A stretch of 64,000 nucleotides of DNA from Viscum album (lineage: Eukaryota; Streptophyta; Magnoliopsida; Santalales; Viscaceae), in NCBI GenBank assembly GCA_963277665.1, contig OY728143.1, positions 537,016,394 to 537,080,393 on the forward strand, given 5' to 3'. The position numbers were made by a program, and so were the translations under genes. Under the pieces are notes generated by a model, which had not been told where the DNA came from, ran no database searches, and saw only the letters and a list, made by a program, of their open reading frames with translations. Shown here piece by piece: positions 1 to 11,093 of the stretch. Each line of letters opens with the position of its first letter. Position 1 is the stretch's first letter.

Positions 1-198
1 AAATAAACAAGAAACCACCGCTAAATGCACCAAAAATGACACATAACAAAACCATCATAAACTAATGAAACCACCGTTATATGGCTTGAAATCATGGAAT
101 AAACAACAGTTTAAAAAACACTAATATATTATCTTGGGTGGTTTAAACTGGAACTATTCCATGGGAAAACCACCACTACTTCAATTCATTTTGTAGTG
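1..198. mobile_element. Right end of a CACTA-like (EnSpm) DNA transposon
   Basis: The segment ends in gtagtg at 193-198, so read inward the terminus begins CACTACAAAATGAA, the usual start of plant CACTA inverted repeats. Behind it the motif AAACCACC or its complement GGTGGTTT recurs four times, near 13, 67, 136 and 166, in both orientations, as expected of CACTA subterminal repeats. The next bases, taa (199-201), could be half of a 3-bp target duplication. To the right the sequence continues as the E3 LTR, so the transposon sits inside that LTR. The other end and any transposase lie outside the window, so the target duplication cannot be tested. A Mutator-like or other TIR element is possible but fits the CACTA start less well. 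Confidence 0.6.
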
Positions 199-1973
199 TA
201 ATGGGTTCCCCTTTATAAGGGATGGAATGGATGCACTTTTATTAATAAAAGTATTAAAATTTAATTAATTAATTTTCATGAAAAATGAATAAAAATGTTT
301 ATAGGGTCAAATTAAACTATTATAAGGTTGAAATATAATAAAAAAAATTAAATTTATACTTGTTTTGGGGACATTTAGACCTTATATATTGGTTTAACCA
401 CATCACTAACTGATTTTAACATTAACTATGACAACAAAATTTTCAATAATTAAGGGTAATAATTTTAATTTTTAGCTCACAATTAGATCATTAATGTCTT
501 AAAGATTAAATTTTCGAAAAAATATAATACTACTTGTTCTATTGCATGTTTTTTATGAGTTTAAATAATTTAATAAAATATTAATTTTCATACAATATAA
601 GTAATGTCATTTTTGGACATAATTCATTTATATGGACTTTAGAGTCATCAAGATAGTTAGAGAATTCGAATCTAAAACATTCACACATCCCTAATGTGTT
701 TTATTTATTTAAAAAAACAAGGGAAGACAAAAAATGACCCAAATTGTATTATTTTTAATATTTTTATAATTATTTATTTTATTATTCTGTTATTTTAATA
801 AATGTCACCTCAAAGGGGCATAAGAAATTTTGGTAATTATTTTATTACTAAAATATTATAACTAAATTAACTTGATAAAATAATAAATTATTTTTAACAC
901 AAACATTTATAATCAGACTTATCAAAATCATATCCTAATGAATTTTTTTAAAGATATTAATTTCAAGAGAGAGAAATTTGTAATTTATTTTACTTAAAAT
1001 GATATCATTTTTTATATCAGGAAACAATAAAAAAATGAAATTTGTTCAAATTAAGGATGTATGTGGTAAAATATTTTTGATCAAATGAAATAAAGGCATG
1101 GTTTGGGTTGATTTTGAGACATTATCTCATGGTTTTATCTATTTTATTGCTCGATTTTATCCTTACCGAGGTGATAACTATTTACCATGGTTACTATTCA
1201 TAATGGAAAAAATATAATTGAATGATTTACAAAATTTTATCCTTATGATTCCAAATATGGTATCAATTTTTCTTGAATCAGTCTCTAGAATTGGAAGAAA
1301 TCAATTTTAATACAAAATTGAAAAATAAAAGAAAAAAAGTTTTTATAAAAATTCCCATAAGCATAAAAATTGTCATATATTGAAACCCTGAATACTGTTG
1401 ATTCAAATGGATTAATTAAATTATTAAATGTCAAATGGACCATATATCTGTTTAATACCCAATCCAAAATTAATAGGGCCTTTATATTACATGATCTTAT
1501 GAAAATAAATGACAGTATTTGAAACATCTTTAATATTAATTATTCACTAAATAATAAATCATTTTCGAGAAATTCCAAAATTTTATAAGAATTAAATATT
1601 TTTTGTGATGATTTATATAATTATTTTCATTTTATATAATAAATTTTTAAAAAGTTGAAGATATTAATTATAAACTCAATGCACAAAATACAATAAAAAA
1701 CATTTTTGAAGAAAATTGGTGAGTTCACGAAAACAATTAAGTAAATATTTCAGGGAATTAATGAAAAAAATTATTTAGTAGGACTAATATTAATATATTT
1801 TATAATAAGGTTACTTATATAAATCTCTTCCAATTTCATGACTAGGTTATAGTGGTCATGTTTAAATAAATCTATTTCTAAAATATTTCTCAATTCTCAA
1901 AATGCACTATGTTGCGTGTTAAGTATTCTCTCGAGCTTATTATTATTTGAAACAAAAATTTTAAGGTGCTACA
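199..1973 (-). repeat. E3 left (3') LTR, partial
   Basis: The part of the left LTR right of the CACTA insertion. It aligns by eye, block by block, with 18600-20348: for example the stretch around 365-590 matches 18725-18950, and the ends match around 'tgttgcgtgttaag' (1912) and 'tgttctgtgttaag' (20287). It ends in ctaca at 1973 next to a polypurine-type tract. No coding sequence is seen. Confidence 0.75.
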
Positions 1974-1982
1974 TTCTCCCCT
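1974..1982 (-). other. E3 polypurine tract
   Basis: Plus strand ttctcccct, i.e. AGGGGAGAA on the element strand, directly beside the LTR terminus. The same arrangement occurs in E2 (27778) and E4 (23721). It would prime plus-strand DNA synthesis. Confidence 0.65.
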
Positions 1983-3106
1983 TAATTAAAATTATCAACT
2001 AAATTTTTTTCTCTATAATCAATTTTTCAATATTTTAAAATACAAAAATTAAACATCCACAACATACAAAGGTATAATAAAACTTAATTTAAAAAGGTGA
2101 AGGGAGAAACACAATATCTACTTAATATAGTACATAATCATGTTCCTAGATAAGGATAAAATTGGTGTGATGTTGGAATTTAGAAATGGATGGGAAAACT
2201 AGAATTTAAGTACTAATAGAGTTTCATAGGGAGCATTGTCTTGAGAAATCTAACAACTATGAAACCATTTATCTATGATGGGTGAAAAGACCATTGATTC
2301 ATCACAAATGAATGTAAACTAATAACATTTATATTTCAAGAATATTTTCCTGATTTTGTGGGATTATTTTAGTCTCATGAAAGTGAATAGAGAAAAATTT
2401 AGTTTTTGGATTTATTTCTATTTTATAAATATAATTTCATCCTTTGGTTGTGATGTAATTAATTTCCACATAATCTCCTACTATAAAAAGAATATTCGAT
2501 ATAAATTTTTTATTCTTGAAGCACTATTTTTTTAACCAATCATAGGATCTATAAATAATTTTAAAAACATTCCTTATATCTCTAAAAATTTACCAAATCC
2601 AATTCTTAGCCTAAGATATGCAAAATGGATAAAAATAATACATTAATATATAAATCTACAATAATAACAACAATTTTCAACTTAATCTATGCTATAAATA
2701 TATAACCTGAAGAATCCTAAAAAATATGTTAGAATAAAATTCAAAACTCAAAAAAATTGAAATAATTTTACTAAATATACAAATTAAACATTACATTAAT
2801 CCCCACTAATGTATATCTTAATGTCACATACCAAAAATTTGAATACCGTGATCACATATTCTTTTATAAAATGGTAATAAACTTTTTAAAAATATCTTAT
2901 GTTACTATAAATAAATATAGAAAAACAAATATCCTTTTCATAATTTACATACTAATTATTACTCAAATAAAATCATATAATACTGAAAATATTTTATGAA
3001 AACAAAAAATGTGACAAACATAATCAAAGATTATCTAAATCAAATTGTCATCAAATCTCTAACTAATTCCAAAGTTACCAATACTATGACATTTACTTCA
3101 TCAATT
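1983..3106 (-). other. E3 internal region, left part, no readable gene
   Basis: AT-rich sequence between the E3 polypurine tract and the E1 insertion. From its position it should hold the 3' end of pol on the minus strand, but I see no chromodomain or integrase motif and no reading frame worth reporting. It is either decayed beyond recognition or the non-coding filler of a non-autonomous element. Confidence 0.45.
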
Positions 3107-3111
3107 TAAAT
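3107..3111. repeat. E1 target-site duplication, left copy (taaat)
   Basis: taaat directly before the E1 LTR start. An identical taaat lies at 14242-14246 after the other LTR. A perfect 5-bp duplication is the normal integration scar of this class and fixes both ends of E1. Confidence 0.9.
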
Positions 3112-3904
3112 TGTCACGACCCATCCTCGGGGCCCGTGTCATGACTACCCCAAGCCCGCCTTCCATAGGCCAGGGGCTAGAGAATAGCACCAAAGGCGTA
3201 AATCCCTAAGACGGGAAGGCATTGCCTCTATAAAAGTATAAAAACAAAATAGGGTATGCAACAGTAAGAAAAAACTATGTAAAACTGAGTACAAAAGTAT
3301 GTGCTGAAAGAAAAAAGGGGCCGGAAATACAAGTCCAACAGTAAAGTACATGTACAAGAGAGAGCTAGTACAACTGAAAAATTAAAACAGCAACCACTGA
3401 GTCTTCCTCTGGGAATCCCACATGAAGGGTTGGTACAGAAGGTCTCCTCAGTAACTTGGGTATGTCTGTCTACTTTGTATACGTCTCTTCAAGTGGTCCA
3501 TCTCAAGGTACCGTCTAGTTCTACAAGTCTCTACCTCGATCAGTGATGTCCGTCGTCTGCATCCAACACAACGTAGTGTGGTCATAACCTATGCCGAGGG
3601 GAGTATATGATACTTAGTAGGGACCCCGAGACCCCGAAGGTCTCCCAGAATCCATGAAGGATAAACCAGAGAAGAAAGACACAAACACGAAGTATCAACC
3701 AACTCTACTTAGGTATATGCCCATACATATACCTATGTTATCAATCTCAGTTTAGATCTAACTCTCAAGCCCAAGCACAACTCAGTCCACACAGGAAAGT
3801 AAGTCAATCACATCGATGATAATGATTTAAAGTCAAGACTCAGCTCACACAGGTATACATATTTCGTATAGCGATAGAGATGATCAAATGTAGTCACTGA
3901 TTCA

Positions 3905-4190
3905 TCTAAGCTATCAGACCCACACAGGATACAAGTCCAGCTAAGCTGTCAAACCCACATAGGATACAAGACCAGCTACTCTATCAGACCCACACAGGAT
4001 ACAAGTACAGAGGTCAATACTGCATGACCCACACAAGATACAAGAACATCAGTCATCACTGTCGAACCCATGGAGGATTCCAGTATGGTAGTCTTTGCTG
4101 TTGAACCCACAGAAGATTCCAGTATGGTAGTCATCATTGTCAAACCCATAGAGTATTCCAGTACTGTAGTCGATGCAGTTACAGCCAACT
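3905..4190. repeat. 35-39 bp tandem array in E1 3' LTR
   Basis: About seven units built on 'gacccacacaggatacaag' and the variant 'gaacccatggaggattcc'. The last units, from about 4027, are exactly 39 bp long; the first are about 35-36 bp. The 39-bp units equal 13 codons, which makes a repetitive open frame on the minus strand (3976-4263) that should not be read as a gene. The matching array in the other LTR is at about 11895-12170. Confidence 0.8.
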
Positions 4191-4539
4191 CTAGGGTTCC
4201 CGCATAGAACACGCTCGATTCCAAGAGGGTCTGCTCTTTGAGTAAAGGGGGGAGATACATCAACTGTCACGAACTCTATCATTGATGTATCTCGATGTTC
4301 TGTCTCATCAAAAGGAACCCAACACAACAGACGACACATCAATCAGACGCCCTGTCTGAGAGTTTTGGGTTTTCCATTCTAGGGGCCCGGTTGGAATTAC
4401 ACTCATTCAAAACTCGTCCGTTTTCCAAAATTTTCCAAAAGTCACTTAGAGTATCACAAAAGGAGTGCCTCTTCATAAGGGTCCAAGTGCCGCAGATGGT
4501 GCATCTATCGGACACACGGTCAAGAAGTTATTCATATTT

Positions 4540-5060
4540 AAGAGAAACAGGCCCAGCCCGTCAAGCCCGGTGGGATGGCGGGTTGGCTGACCTAGCTCGG
4601 CGGGTCCAACCCAGCTAAGGGGTAGTCCTAGCCTGACGGGGCGCGACCCATCCTGGTTGGTGTTGCTCGTCCAGCTGGCCGAGTGGATGGGGGTTGCGGC
4701 CCTCGGTCTTCAGAAATAGAGGCATCGAGCGTCCCGACCCTCCTGTTCGGCCGGCCGAAGCAGATTAATATTCCCGGCGTGAGCGGCTCACATGGGTGGG
4801 ACATAATTCCCCCATGTGGTACATGTGGGTTCCGAGACCTCCTTCAATCTGGACGGAAGACAGCCTGCCGGTTTGCCGCCAAAGCGGCCCGCGGGGTGCG
4901 GGTCGCAGTTCTGCGCTGCGCGGCGCCCTCTTGGCGAAGCGGCTCCTTCGGCCCGACCAGCTTTAACCAGCCGGTTCTCTTCGGCCGAGTGGCCCGCGGA
5001 CGCGGGCGGTGATTCTTCTCTATGCGGCCAACACATGGCCACCACTTCCCCCAGTCATTG
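4540..5060. other. GC-rich block in E1 3' LTR
   Basis: Sharp switch from AT-rich to strongly GC-rich, CpG-containing sequence, with repeated GCCCGGC/GGCCGA-type words. It is present at the equivalent place in the other LTR (about 12530-13095), so it was part of the element when it inserted. It overlaps several spurious open frames on both strands. It could be a promoter or regulatory part of the LTR, but nothing in the sequence proves that. Confidence 0.7.
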
Positions 5061-6256
5061 ATGCCGCTGCTTTCCTCATCCCACATTTCTCCTCCGGTGT
5101 GGTGCAACGACACCGCACCTTGTTGACCTATCCCCCATTGCTAAAACATCATTAACCAATGGAGGGTCGTCGGGCCATGTTGGTTTGACCTGCGCCCTCT
5201 GCATTAGTTGGTATAAATTGTCCAATGTCAAACCAAGGAATACCTCGAAGAAAACAAGTTTAATTTTATTCCACTAAAATTAATCAAAAAACCCTACCTC
5301 AATTTCTAGAACGGTGCACGTCAATGAGCCGGATAAGACGAGCGTCGCGGAGGTTGGGCATCGCGGAAGACGGATGTCGATTCCATTGACGTCGGGGTGC
5401 GTTCGAGGAGGAATAATAGTCAATGTTTCCTCACAGATGATGTCTCCTACCTTGACATAGAGGAAGAAGAAGAATGACCGTGTTCCTCATGATCATCGCC
5501 TCATGTTCCTGCGTTGGTCGTTGAGAGGATACATTCCTCGTGTTCTTCATTGGTGAGGGATGAAGCTCTCCTCCAAATCTCCATAAGATCCACCTCCAAA
5601 TAATTTCCATGCAAATATAATATTAAGGCTCCCCCAATTTTAATAAAATTTCCATGCAATTCAAATTTATTGAAAGGAGGGGCCAATTAGTTAATGAAAT
5701 TAATTAGATAGGTTAGAACATTCATTGGGTTGGAGGTTGAGAGTCTCCACCATAATAAATGACAGGTGTTGTCAAATTAAATAAAGGGGTATTAATTGAG
5801 AGTTGAAGGGAATTTGAAGGGTTAGGGTCTCGTGTGGGCCCCACCACACATTATCCTCTCATGGGAGGTTATGTGGGTGTGTGCCCCACCTGTAACTTCC
5901 CCTTGTTGGAAATAACCACCACCGAACAATAAAAATGTGTACAACAATTTTATTTAATTTAATTTAAATCCCCAAAAATTAACTTCTCCTCCCGAGAAAA
6001 CACAACTGCGGTAAAGGTCCCCTTAAGAGAATACTGGTGCTGGGAGTTCATCGGTGCCCTCAGATTTCAATTCCAAGCACCAGTTCAAAATATAGAAAAA
6101 TCTGCACATACGTTTACTTATCTTATCTGAAAAAAACTTCAGAAATTGATTCCGGTCACACCGGGCCACTGAATGAGGTGCCGTCAGGAACCATAGACTC
6201 ATAAATTTCCAAATAATTAAAGAAAAAATTTTCCTAGAAGTTTATATATCTTTACA

Positions 6257-6270
6257 TTACCCCCACCTCA
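6257..6270 (-). other. E1 polypurine tract
   Basis: Plus strand ttacccccacctca, TGAGGTGGGGGTAA on the element strand, touching the LTR start TGTAAAG. It marks the priming site for plus-strand synthesis and confirms minus orientation. Confidence 0.85.
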
Positions 6271-6309
6271 GGGATTTATATCCCCATAAAGCTACAACAC
6301 ACACTAGGG

Positions 6310-6570
6310 GAACAAATGGGGGTACTGATCATGCATCTGAGCCTCTCAATCCCAAGTGATCTCCTAGAGGTTCCCGTGCTTCTAGCGAATGTGCACCAGA
6401 GGAATCAACCATCCACGTAGGATCCACTCGTGTTGATCCTCGATCTCCACCAGGACCTCCATGAATGTTGCCCCGTCATCAATGTACAGCTTTCCATGAT
6501 CGATGATGTGGGTCAGGTCATGGACGTATCCCACCAACTGAGATACGTGGAAGACGTCGTGCAACCGATT
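6310..6570 (-). pseudogene. E1 chromodomain, C-terminal end of pol
   Basis: The end of the polyprotein: 'HDVFHVSQLVGYV' (the conserved link from integrase to chromodomain) followed by a CR-type chromodomain with 'EWILRGWLIPLVHIR'. It then runs through in-frame stops into 'EITWD' and 'QYPHLF', the usual last residues in this group. Stops replace the conserved Trp after VHIR and two later positions. The chromodomain is thought to guide integration to marked chromatin. Assignment is by motif order; the protein cannot be made from this copy. Confidence 0.85.
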
Positions 6571-6779
6571 CTAATGAGGTGGAAGGGCTAGGCAGTAAGC
6601 CACCTCGCCTACTCTTCTGAGGACCTAGAAAGGTCTAATGAATCATGGTGTTAACATGCCGCCCCGGCAAAATCTCCGTAGACCTCATTGAGGCGAGACC
6701 CATAGAAAAACGTGGTCTCTATCCTCGAGCTCCAGTGGTCTCCGTCTCCTATCAGCATAGGACTTTTGTCTGCTCTGTG

Positions 6780-7600
6780 CAGTGTTAATCTACTCCTGGA
6801 TGGTCTGCACCTTCTCCATCGTAGCCTGAACCATCTCTGGTCCTACAATTACTGACTCCCATAGGTCAGTCCAGCACAGAGGTGATCTGCAAGTTCGGCC
6901 GTACAATGCCTCATAATGTGGCATCCCGATGGTGGAGTGATAGCTGTTGTTATACGCAAACTCCACTAAGGGAAGTGATCCTCCCATCTACGACCAAAGT
7001 TGATGATACATGCACGGACCATGTCCTCGAGAGTCTGAATGGTCCTCTCAGTCTGACCATCCGTCTGGGGATGGAAGGCGGTGCTAAAACAAAGTTGTGT
7101 CGCAAAAGTCTCCTGTAACACCTTCCATAGCTGGGATGTAAAATGAGTATCTCGACCAGAGAAGATATTCGATGAAACACCATGAATTCATATGATCTCT
7201 TAAATGTAGAGGCATCCCAAGGTCTCTACTGAGCCCTGCTCTCTGATCTGGAGAAAGTGGGTCGAATTGGTGAGTCGGTCGATGATCACTCAGATAGAGT
7301 CGTATCCTCTGGATGTATGTGGATGCCCCATCATGAAATCCATGGATATCCCGTCCCACTTCCACATTGGGACCTCTAAGGGATGTACCAAGAATTCCAG
7401 TACATGGTGCTCTGCCTTCACATGCTGACAAGTGAGGCATCATGAAATGAACTATGCTATAACCTTCTTCATACCCGACCACCAGTGATATTGTCTGATG
7501 TCCTGGTACATCTTTTCTACTCCTAGATGTTCCGCTAGTTGGGGAAGTGTGAAACTCTCTCAACACTTCCTCATACAATGAAGCTGGTACCATGGTATGT
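6780..7600 (-). pseudogene. E1 integrase, broken
   Basis: DDE integrase of the pol polyprotein, which joins element DNA to the host chromosome. On the minus strand the zinc-binding region lies at about 7420-7560, with a frameshift close by: part reads 'CQHVKAEH' in one frame while neighbours are in another. The catalytic core follows, with 'MDFMMGHPHTS' near 7350 and the well kept 'HPQTDGQTERTIQ' at about 7030-7075 that holds the catalytic Glu. Downstream frames carry 'LVEFAYNNSYHSTIGM' and 'ALYGRTC' (6790-6987), the normal integrase C-terminal part. At least two frameshifts and several stops break it. Confidence 0.88.
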
Positions 7601-7799
7601 CCCCTGAAGAAGATGTCGTTCTCCCCTCCTTCAGAAAATCCATCAGGCGCCTTCCCTGTGGATATCTGAGCACGTCGAGCCTCACAGTCAATGTCCCCAC
7701 ACCGTGCCTCTCTGATTCGCTGATGTAGTGGAGGAGGGACTGTGAGGGATTGAAGAAAGGCTGCTCCATCTCAATCTACAAAGGATATCTGCAATGTGG

Positions 7800-8300
7800 C
7801 TAGCTGCTCCGTCGCCTCTCCTAGGAGCTGAATGCTCGATCTTCTGCTGAGAGCATCTTCTACAACGTTTCCCTTACCAGGAGTATAGACTATCTCGAAG
7901 TCATAGTCCTGGAGGTACTCAAGACAACATCACTGTCTCAGGTTCAGTTCCTTCTACGCAAAGATGTACCTGAGACTCTGGTGGTCACAGTATACTATAA
8001 AATGCACACCCATAAGATAGTTCCACCACATCTTCAAGGCGAAGACCAGTGCTGCTAACTTCAGGTCATGGGTTGCGTGGTTTTACTCATGTTGTCTCAA
8101 CTGTCATGAACCATAGGAGATCACTGCTCGCTCCTACATCAGGACACACCTGAGTCCGGTCCATAATGCATCGTAGTAAACTATGTACCCAATGCCCTCC
8201 TCCGGTAGCCTCAAGATGTGCGCACTGGTCAATCTCTGCCTCAGCTCCTGAAAGATCTGATGGAATCTCTCTGACCACACAAAGAGTTTTCCCTTATTCG
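7800..8300 (-). pseudogene. E1 RNase H, broken
   Basis: RNase H would remove template RNA during reverse transcription. On the minus strand I can read 'YYDASWTGLRCVLM', then 'HATHDLKLAALVFALK' and 'FIVYCDHQSLRYIF', then the tail 'YTPGKGNVVEDALSR'. These are the standard landmarks in the standard order. Stops interrupt between them. It lies directly after RT and before integrase, as expected. Confidence 0.8.
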
Positions 8301-9110
8301 TCAAAGATGAACGTGGTGATGCAACTCTGTAGATATCTGGAACAAATCACCAATAGTTCCTAGCCATAACTAGGAAACATTGAACCTCTGTCACACTCTT
8401 GGGTGGATCCCAATAAAGCACCTCCTCAATCGTCCCTGTATCCACTACTACCCCAGTCTCTGAGATGACGTGTCCTAAGAAGTGATCCTCTCGAATCTAG
8501 AACTGTCTCTTCGGGAGGTTAGCATAAAGCTGGTGCTCTCAGAGTGTGTCCAGTACTACTTTCAAATGGTAAGCATGCACCTCCACAGTAGTCGGGTAAA
8601 TCAGTATGTCATCGATTAAGACTACGACAAATCGATCGAGGTAAGGCTCAGAGATCCTATTCATGAGACTCATGAACACTGCTGGAGTGTTGGTTATGCT
8701 GAAGGGCATAACCAAGAACTCATATTGGCCATACTGACACCTGATGGCCGTATTTTCCACATCCTCATCCTGAACTCTAAGCTGTTGATAGCCTGACCTG
8801 AGGCCAATCTTCGAGAACCATCGTTCTCCCTTGAGCTAATCAATGAGGTCGTCAATCCTCAGAAGTGGGTACTTGTTCTTCAAGGTCACCTGATTCAGGA
8901 GACAGTAGTCGACACATAGTCACAAGCTCCCATATGGCTTCTTGGAAAACAAAATCGAAGATGCCCAGGGTGAAACACAGGGTCGGATAAATCCCTTCCC
9001 TTGCATGTCCTCCAGCTGTACTTGCAGCTCATGAAGCTTGGCGGGGGCCATGTGATATGCTGGTGTAGATATCAGTGCTATCCCAGGGTATAGGACAATG
9101 TAGAATTCTA
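8300..9110 (-). pseudogene. E1 reverse transcriptase, broken
   Basis: Reverse transcriptase of a Ty3/gypsy element. The N-terminal part at 8920-9228 has 'FSENFPGLPPCREVEF' and 'GKGFIRPCVSPWAS', the conserved linker and fingers. The palm at 8539-8760 has '[11 protein letters not shown]', 'VFMSLMNRI' and the catalytic VLIDD at 8608-8622, a variant of the FVDD box with both aspartates kept. A stop-containing gap separates the two parts. Codon and base use match the rest of E1. Confidence 0.92.
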
Positions 9111-9339
9111 CCTCTCTACAAGGAGGTAGTCCTGGAAAGTTTTCAGAAAAAACATCCGCATAATGATCCACCACAACAGGAAAACTCAGACTCCACACAT
9201 CAACCACTCCGAGGATGAGACCAGCCAACTGTTGTGTGGTCAGGTGCCCTCTCCTCTACGTAAGTCCATACTATGCAGAAATGGATCCCTTCTCACCGGT
9301 GAAGGTGAACGTGGTCCCATATGTGTGGGCACACCACAC

Positions 9340-9640
9340 TTTTCACCTAATATAGTCGATCTGATCATGGACTATAGATAACCAGTCCATACCCAAGATG
9401 ACGTCGTAAGACCTCAACGCTACTACAATAAGATCCCAGATGAAGCTCTCACATCCTAGAGTAAGCTCACACTGCCGAAACCAGTGTGTAATCATCGAGT
9501 CTTCTCTCGTAAACGTCTCTAGACTTAAGGATAGAGCTAACAGCTCCTTCAGAATCACTCAGCTCCGAACAAGGGCAACGACAATAAAAGAATTACTCAC
9601 ACCTGTGTCTATAAGTACTACAGCAAGGGTGGAGTAGACA
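9340..9640 (-). pseudogene. E1 retroviral-type aspartic protease, broken
   Basis: Aspartic protease that would cut the gag-pol polyprotein. The active-site triplet Asp-Thr-Gly is intact at 9601-9609 within 'VLIDTGVSNSFI', and the C-terminal landmark 'VILGMDW' is at 9382-9402. A stop lies between them just after the active site. E1 is the only element here whose protease triplet is unchanged. Confidence 0.87.
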
Positions 9641-9777
9641 CATATAGTACCTCGAATCTTCTCAGGTGTGTCGTGGTCATAGGCCTCAACTTTTTGGAGT
9701 TGAGCCCGTCTCTATCTACTAGCTCCCTATGGTCATGGTGGACTTCCTATTGGTTGTGGAGGTAGAGCCTCGAAACG

Positions 9778-10940
9778 TCATCCACCACCCGCTGCTCGGC
9801 CGGTTCCTCTTCCTCTTCCATCTGCTCCTGGAAGACCACCACGGTCGAACCTATGCCTCTTCCTAGGAGGTCCCACTACTGTCTGATGCTCATCTGCTTG
9901 GCGGACCGGGAAGTCACGAGCCATGTGGCCCTGCCCACCGCATGCATAGCACTGCCTGATCCTCGTAAGGCTGGCTCTATTTCGTATGCCCCGCACAAAT
10001 AAACCTTAATAGTGAGGTATCCACCTGATGGTATGGTCTGCTTGGACCTCTATGACATCTGTCTACGACTGACTGAAGAAGACTCTGCCACGTGTCTCCC
10101 TTCGGTAGGTCTCACTACTGGTGACTGCTTAGTGAGGAAACTCTCTACTAGAAGGGCTCTCTCTAGCACCCCTGCCTGCATCGGGATATTGAGGGGTATC
10201 GTCGAAGCCCTGATCTTGTGCCTCAGTCCCTGCTCAAAGGTCAGGGACTTAAAGAACGGGTCCCGTACCATATCCATGGAGTTGCGTGAGAGGTCGGTGA
10301 ACCTCACTGAGTAGTGAGCTACTGTCATGATGTCCTGCTTCAGATGAAGTAACTCCTGAATCTGCACCGCACGAAGGGTGGCAGGAACAAACTCCGAGCG
10401 TAAGAGAGTATCAAAGTATGTCCCGAGTAATGATCCCTCGTCATGCACCTAGAGAATCAGGATCCACTATCTACCTAATGGTGCATGAAGGAGACTTGTG
10501 GCAATGATTTCCATAAGGTCGGCTGTTGTCCCTACCAATCTGAAAACTCTGACGATAGTCTCCAGCCAATCCTTAGTTGCTTGTGGGTCCATCTCTTGGA
10601 AGAACCTGGGTGACCACTCTTGCTAGAACTCGTGAAATGCACTCAGGCGGTGTGCACTCCCTTCTGCTGGGGCTGTTGGTATCAGTGGCCCAGCGGGTAG
10701 TAGTACCGCTAATGCCTTCACTGTGATGGGGCCCTCCACAAAGGCCTCGTCGCTCAGTGGGATGCCATTTCGCACGTAACTTGAAACCCTAAATGTTTGC
10801 CTTCGTAGGGAAATCCTTAAAAGAAATAGGTGCGACACAGTCAAAATAGTATACCTAGTCAGCTGACTCAAAGTAATTACAATGAAAACTTTTGAAACAC
10901 ACATGCAATTAGAGTTTTTGTGCACTAAGTCAGAAATCAA
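9778..10940 (-). pseudogene. E1 gag with zinc knuckle, broken
   Basis: Structural gag protein. From the N-terminal side on the minus strand: a variable leader, then 'DPQATKDWLETIVRVF' near 10570-10620, then 10050-10448 with 'LLRSEFVPATLRAVQIQE' and 'TVAHYSVRFTDLSR', typical gypsy gag core sequence. The nucleic-acid-binding CCHC knuckle is at 9910-9951 (CYACGGQGHMARDF); its last Cys is Phe (TTC where TGC is expected). Frames change between the core and the knuckle, so at least one frameshift is present. The true start is uncertain. Confidence 0.83.
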
Positions 10941-11081
10941 AGGTCAGGGTCCTAGTGTATGGATACGTCGGTCGCCACACCAACACTGGACACCCTAGAC
11001 TAAAATTAAAACTCAATACTCGTAACACCGTTGCTTCACAGAAAAGAATTCAGAGTCTAAGTTCTGCAGTAGAACCGACAC

Positions 11082-11093
11082 CTCTAATACCAA
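11082..11093 (-). other. E1 primer-binding site (initiator Met-tRNA type)
   Basis: On the element strand TTGGTATTAGAG follows three bases after the 5' LTR end. The usual site complementary to plant initiator Met-tRNA begins TGGTATCAGAGC; one C-to-T change separates them. It marks the start of minus-strand synthesis. Confidence 0.8.

Larger units (their letters stand above)
3112..6256 (-). repeat. E1 3' LTR (low-coordinate copy)
   Basis: 3145-bp LTR starting tgtcacgaccc and ending tctttaca on the plus strand, so TG...CA on the element strand. It matches 11096-14241 along its whole length. Identity looks roughly 85-90% in the stretches compared by eye, indicating an old insertion. In order it contains a conserved terminal block, a tandem array near 3905-4190, a GC-rich block at about 4540-5060 and an AT-rich part. 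Short frames in the GC-rich block (e.g. 4683-5012) are not supported as genes. Confidence 0.95.

Noticed and set aside
4683..5113. Overlapping open frames on both strands in GC-rich sequence
   Set aside because: GC-rich DNA has few stops by chance; the frames are not kept in the equivalent block of the other LTR.
7084..7593. 169-residue minus-strand frame as a separate gene
   Set aside because: It runs through the E1 integrase region mostly out of the true frame; the integrase motifs are found by switching frames around it, so it is part of the broken pol gene.
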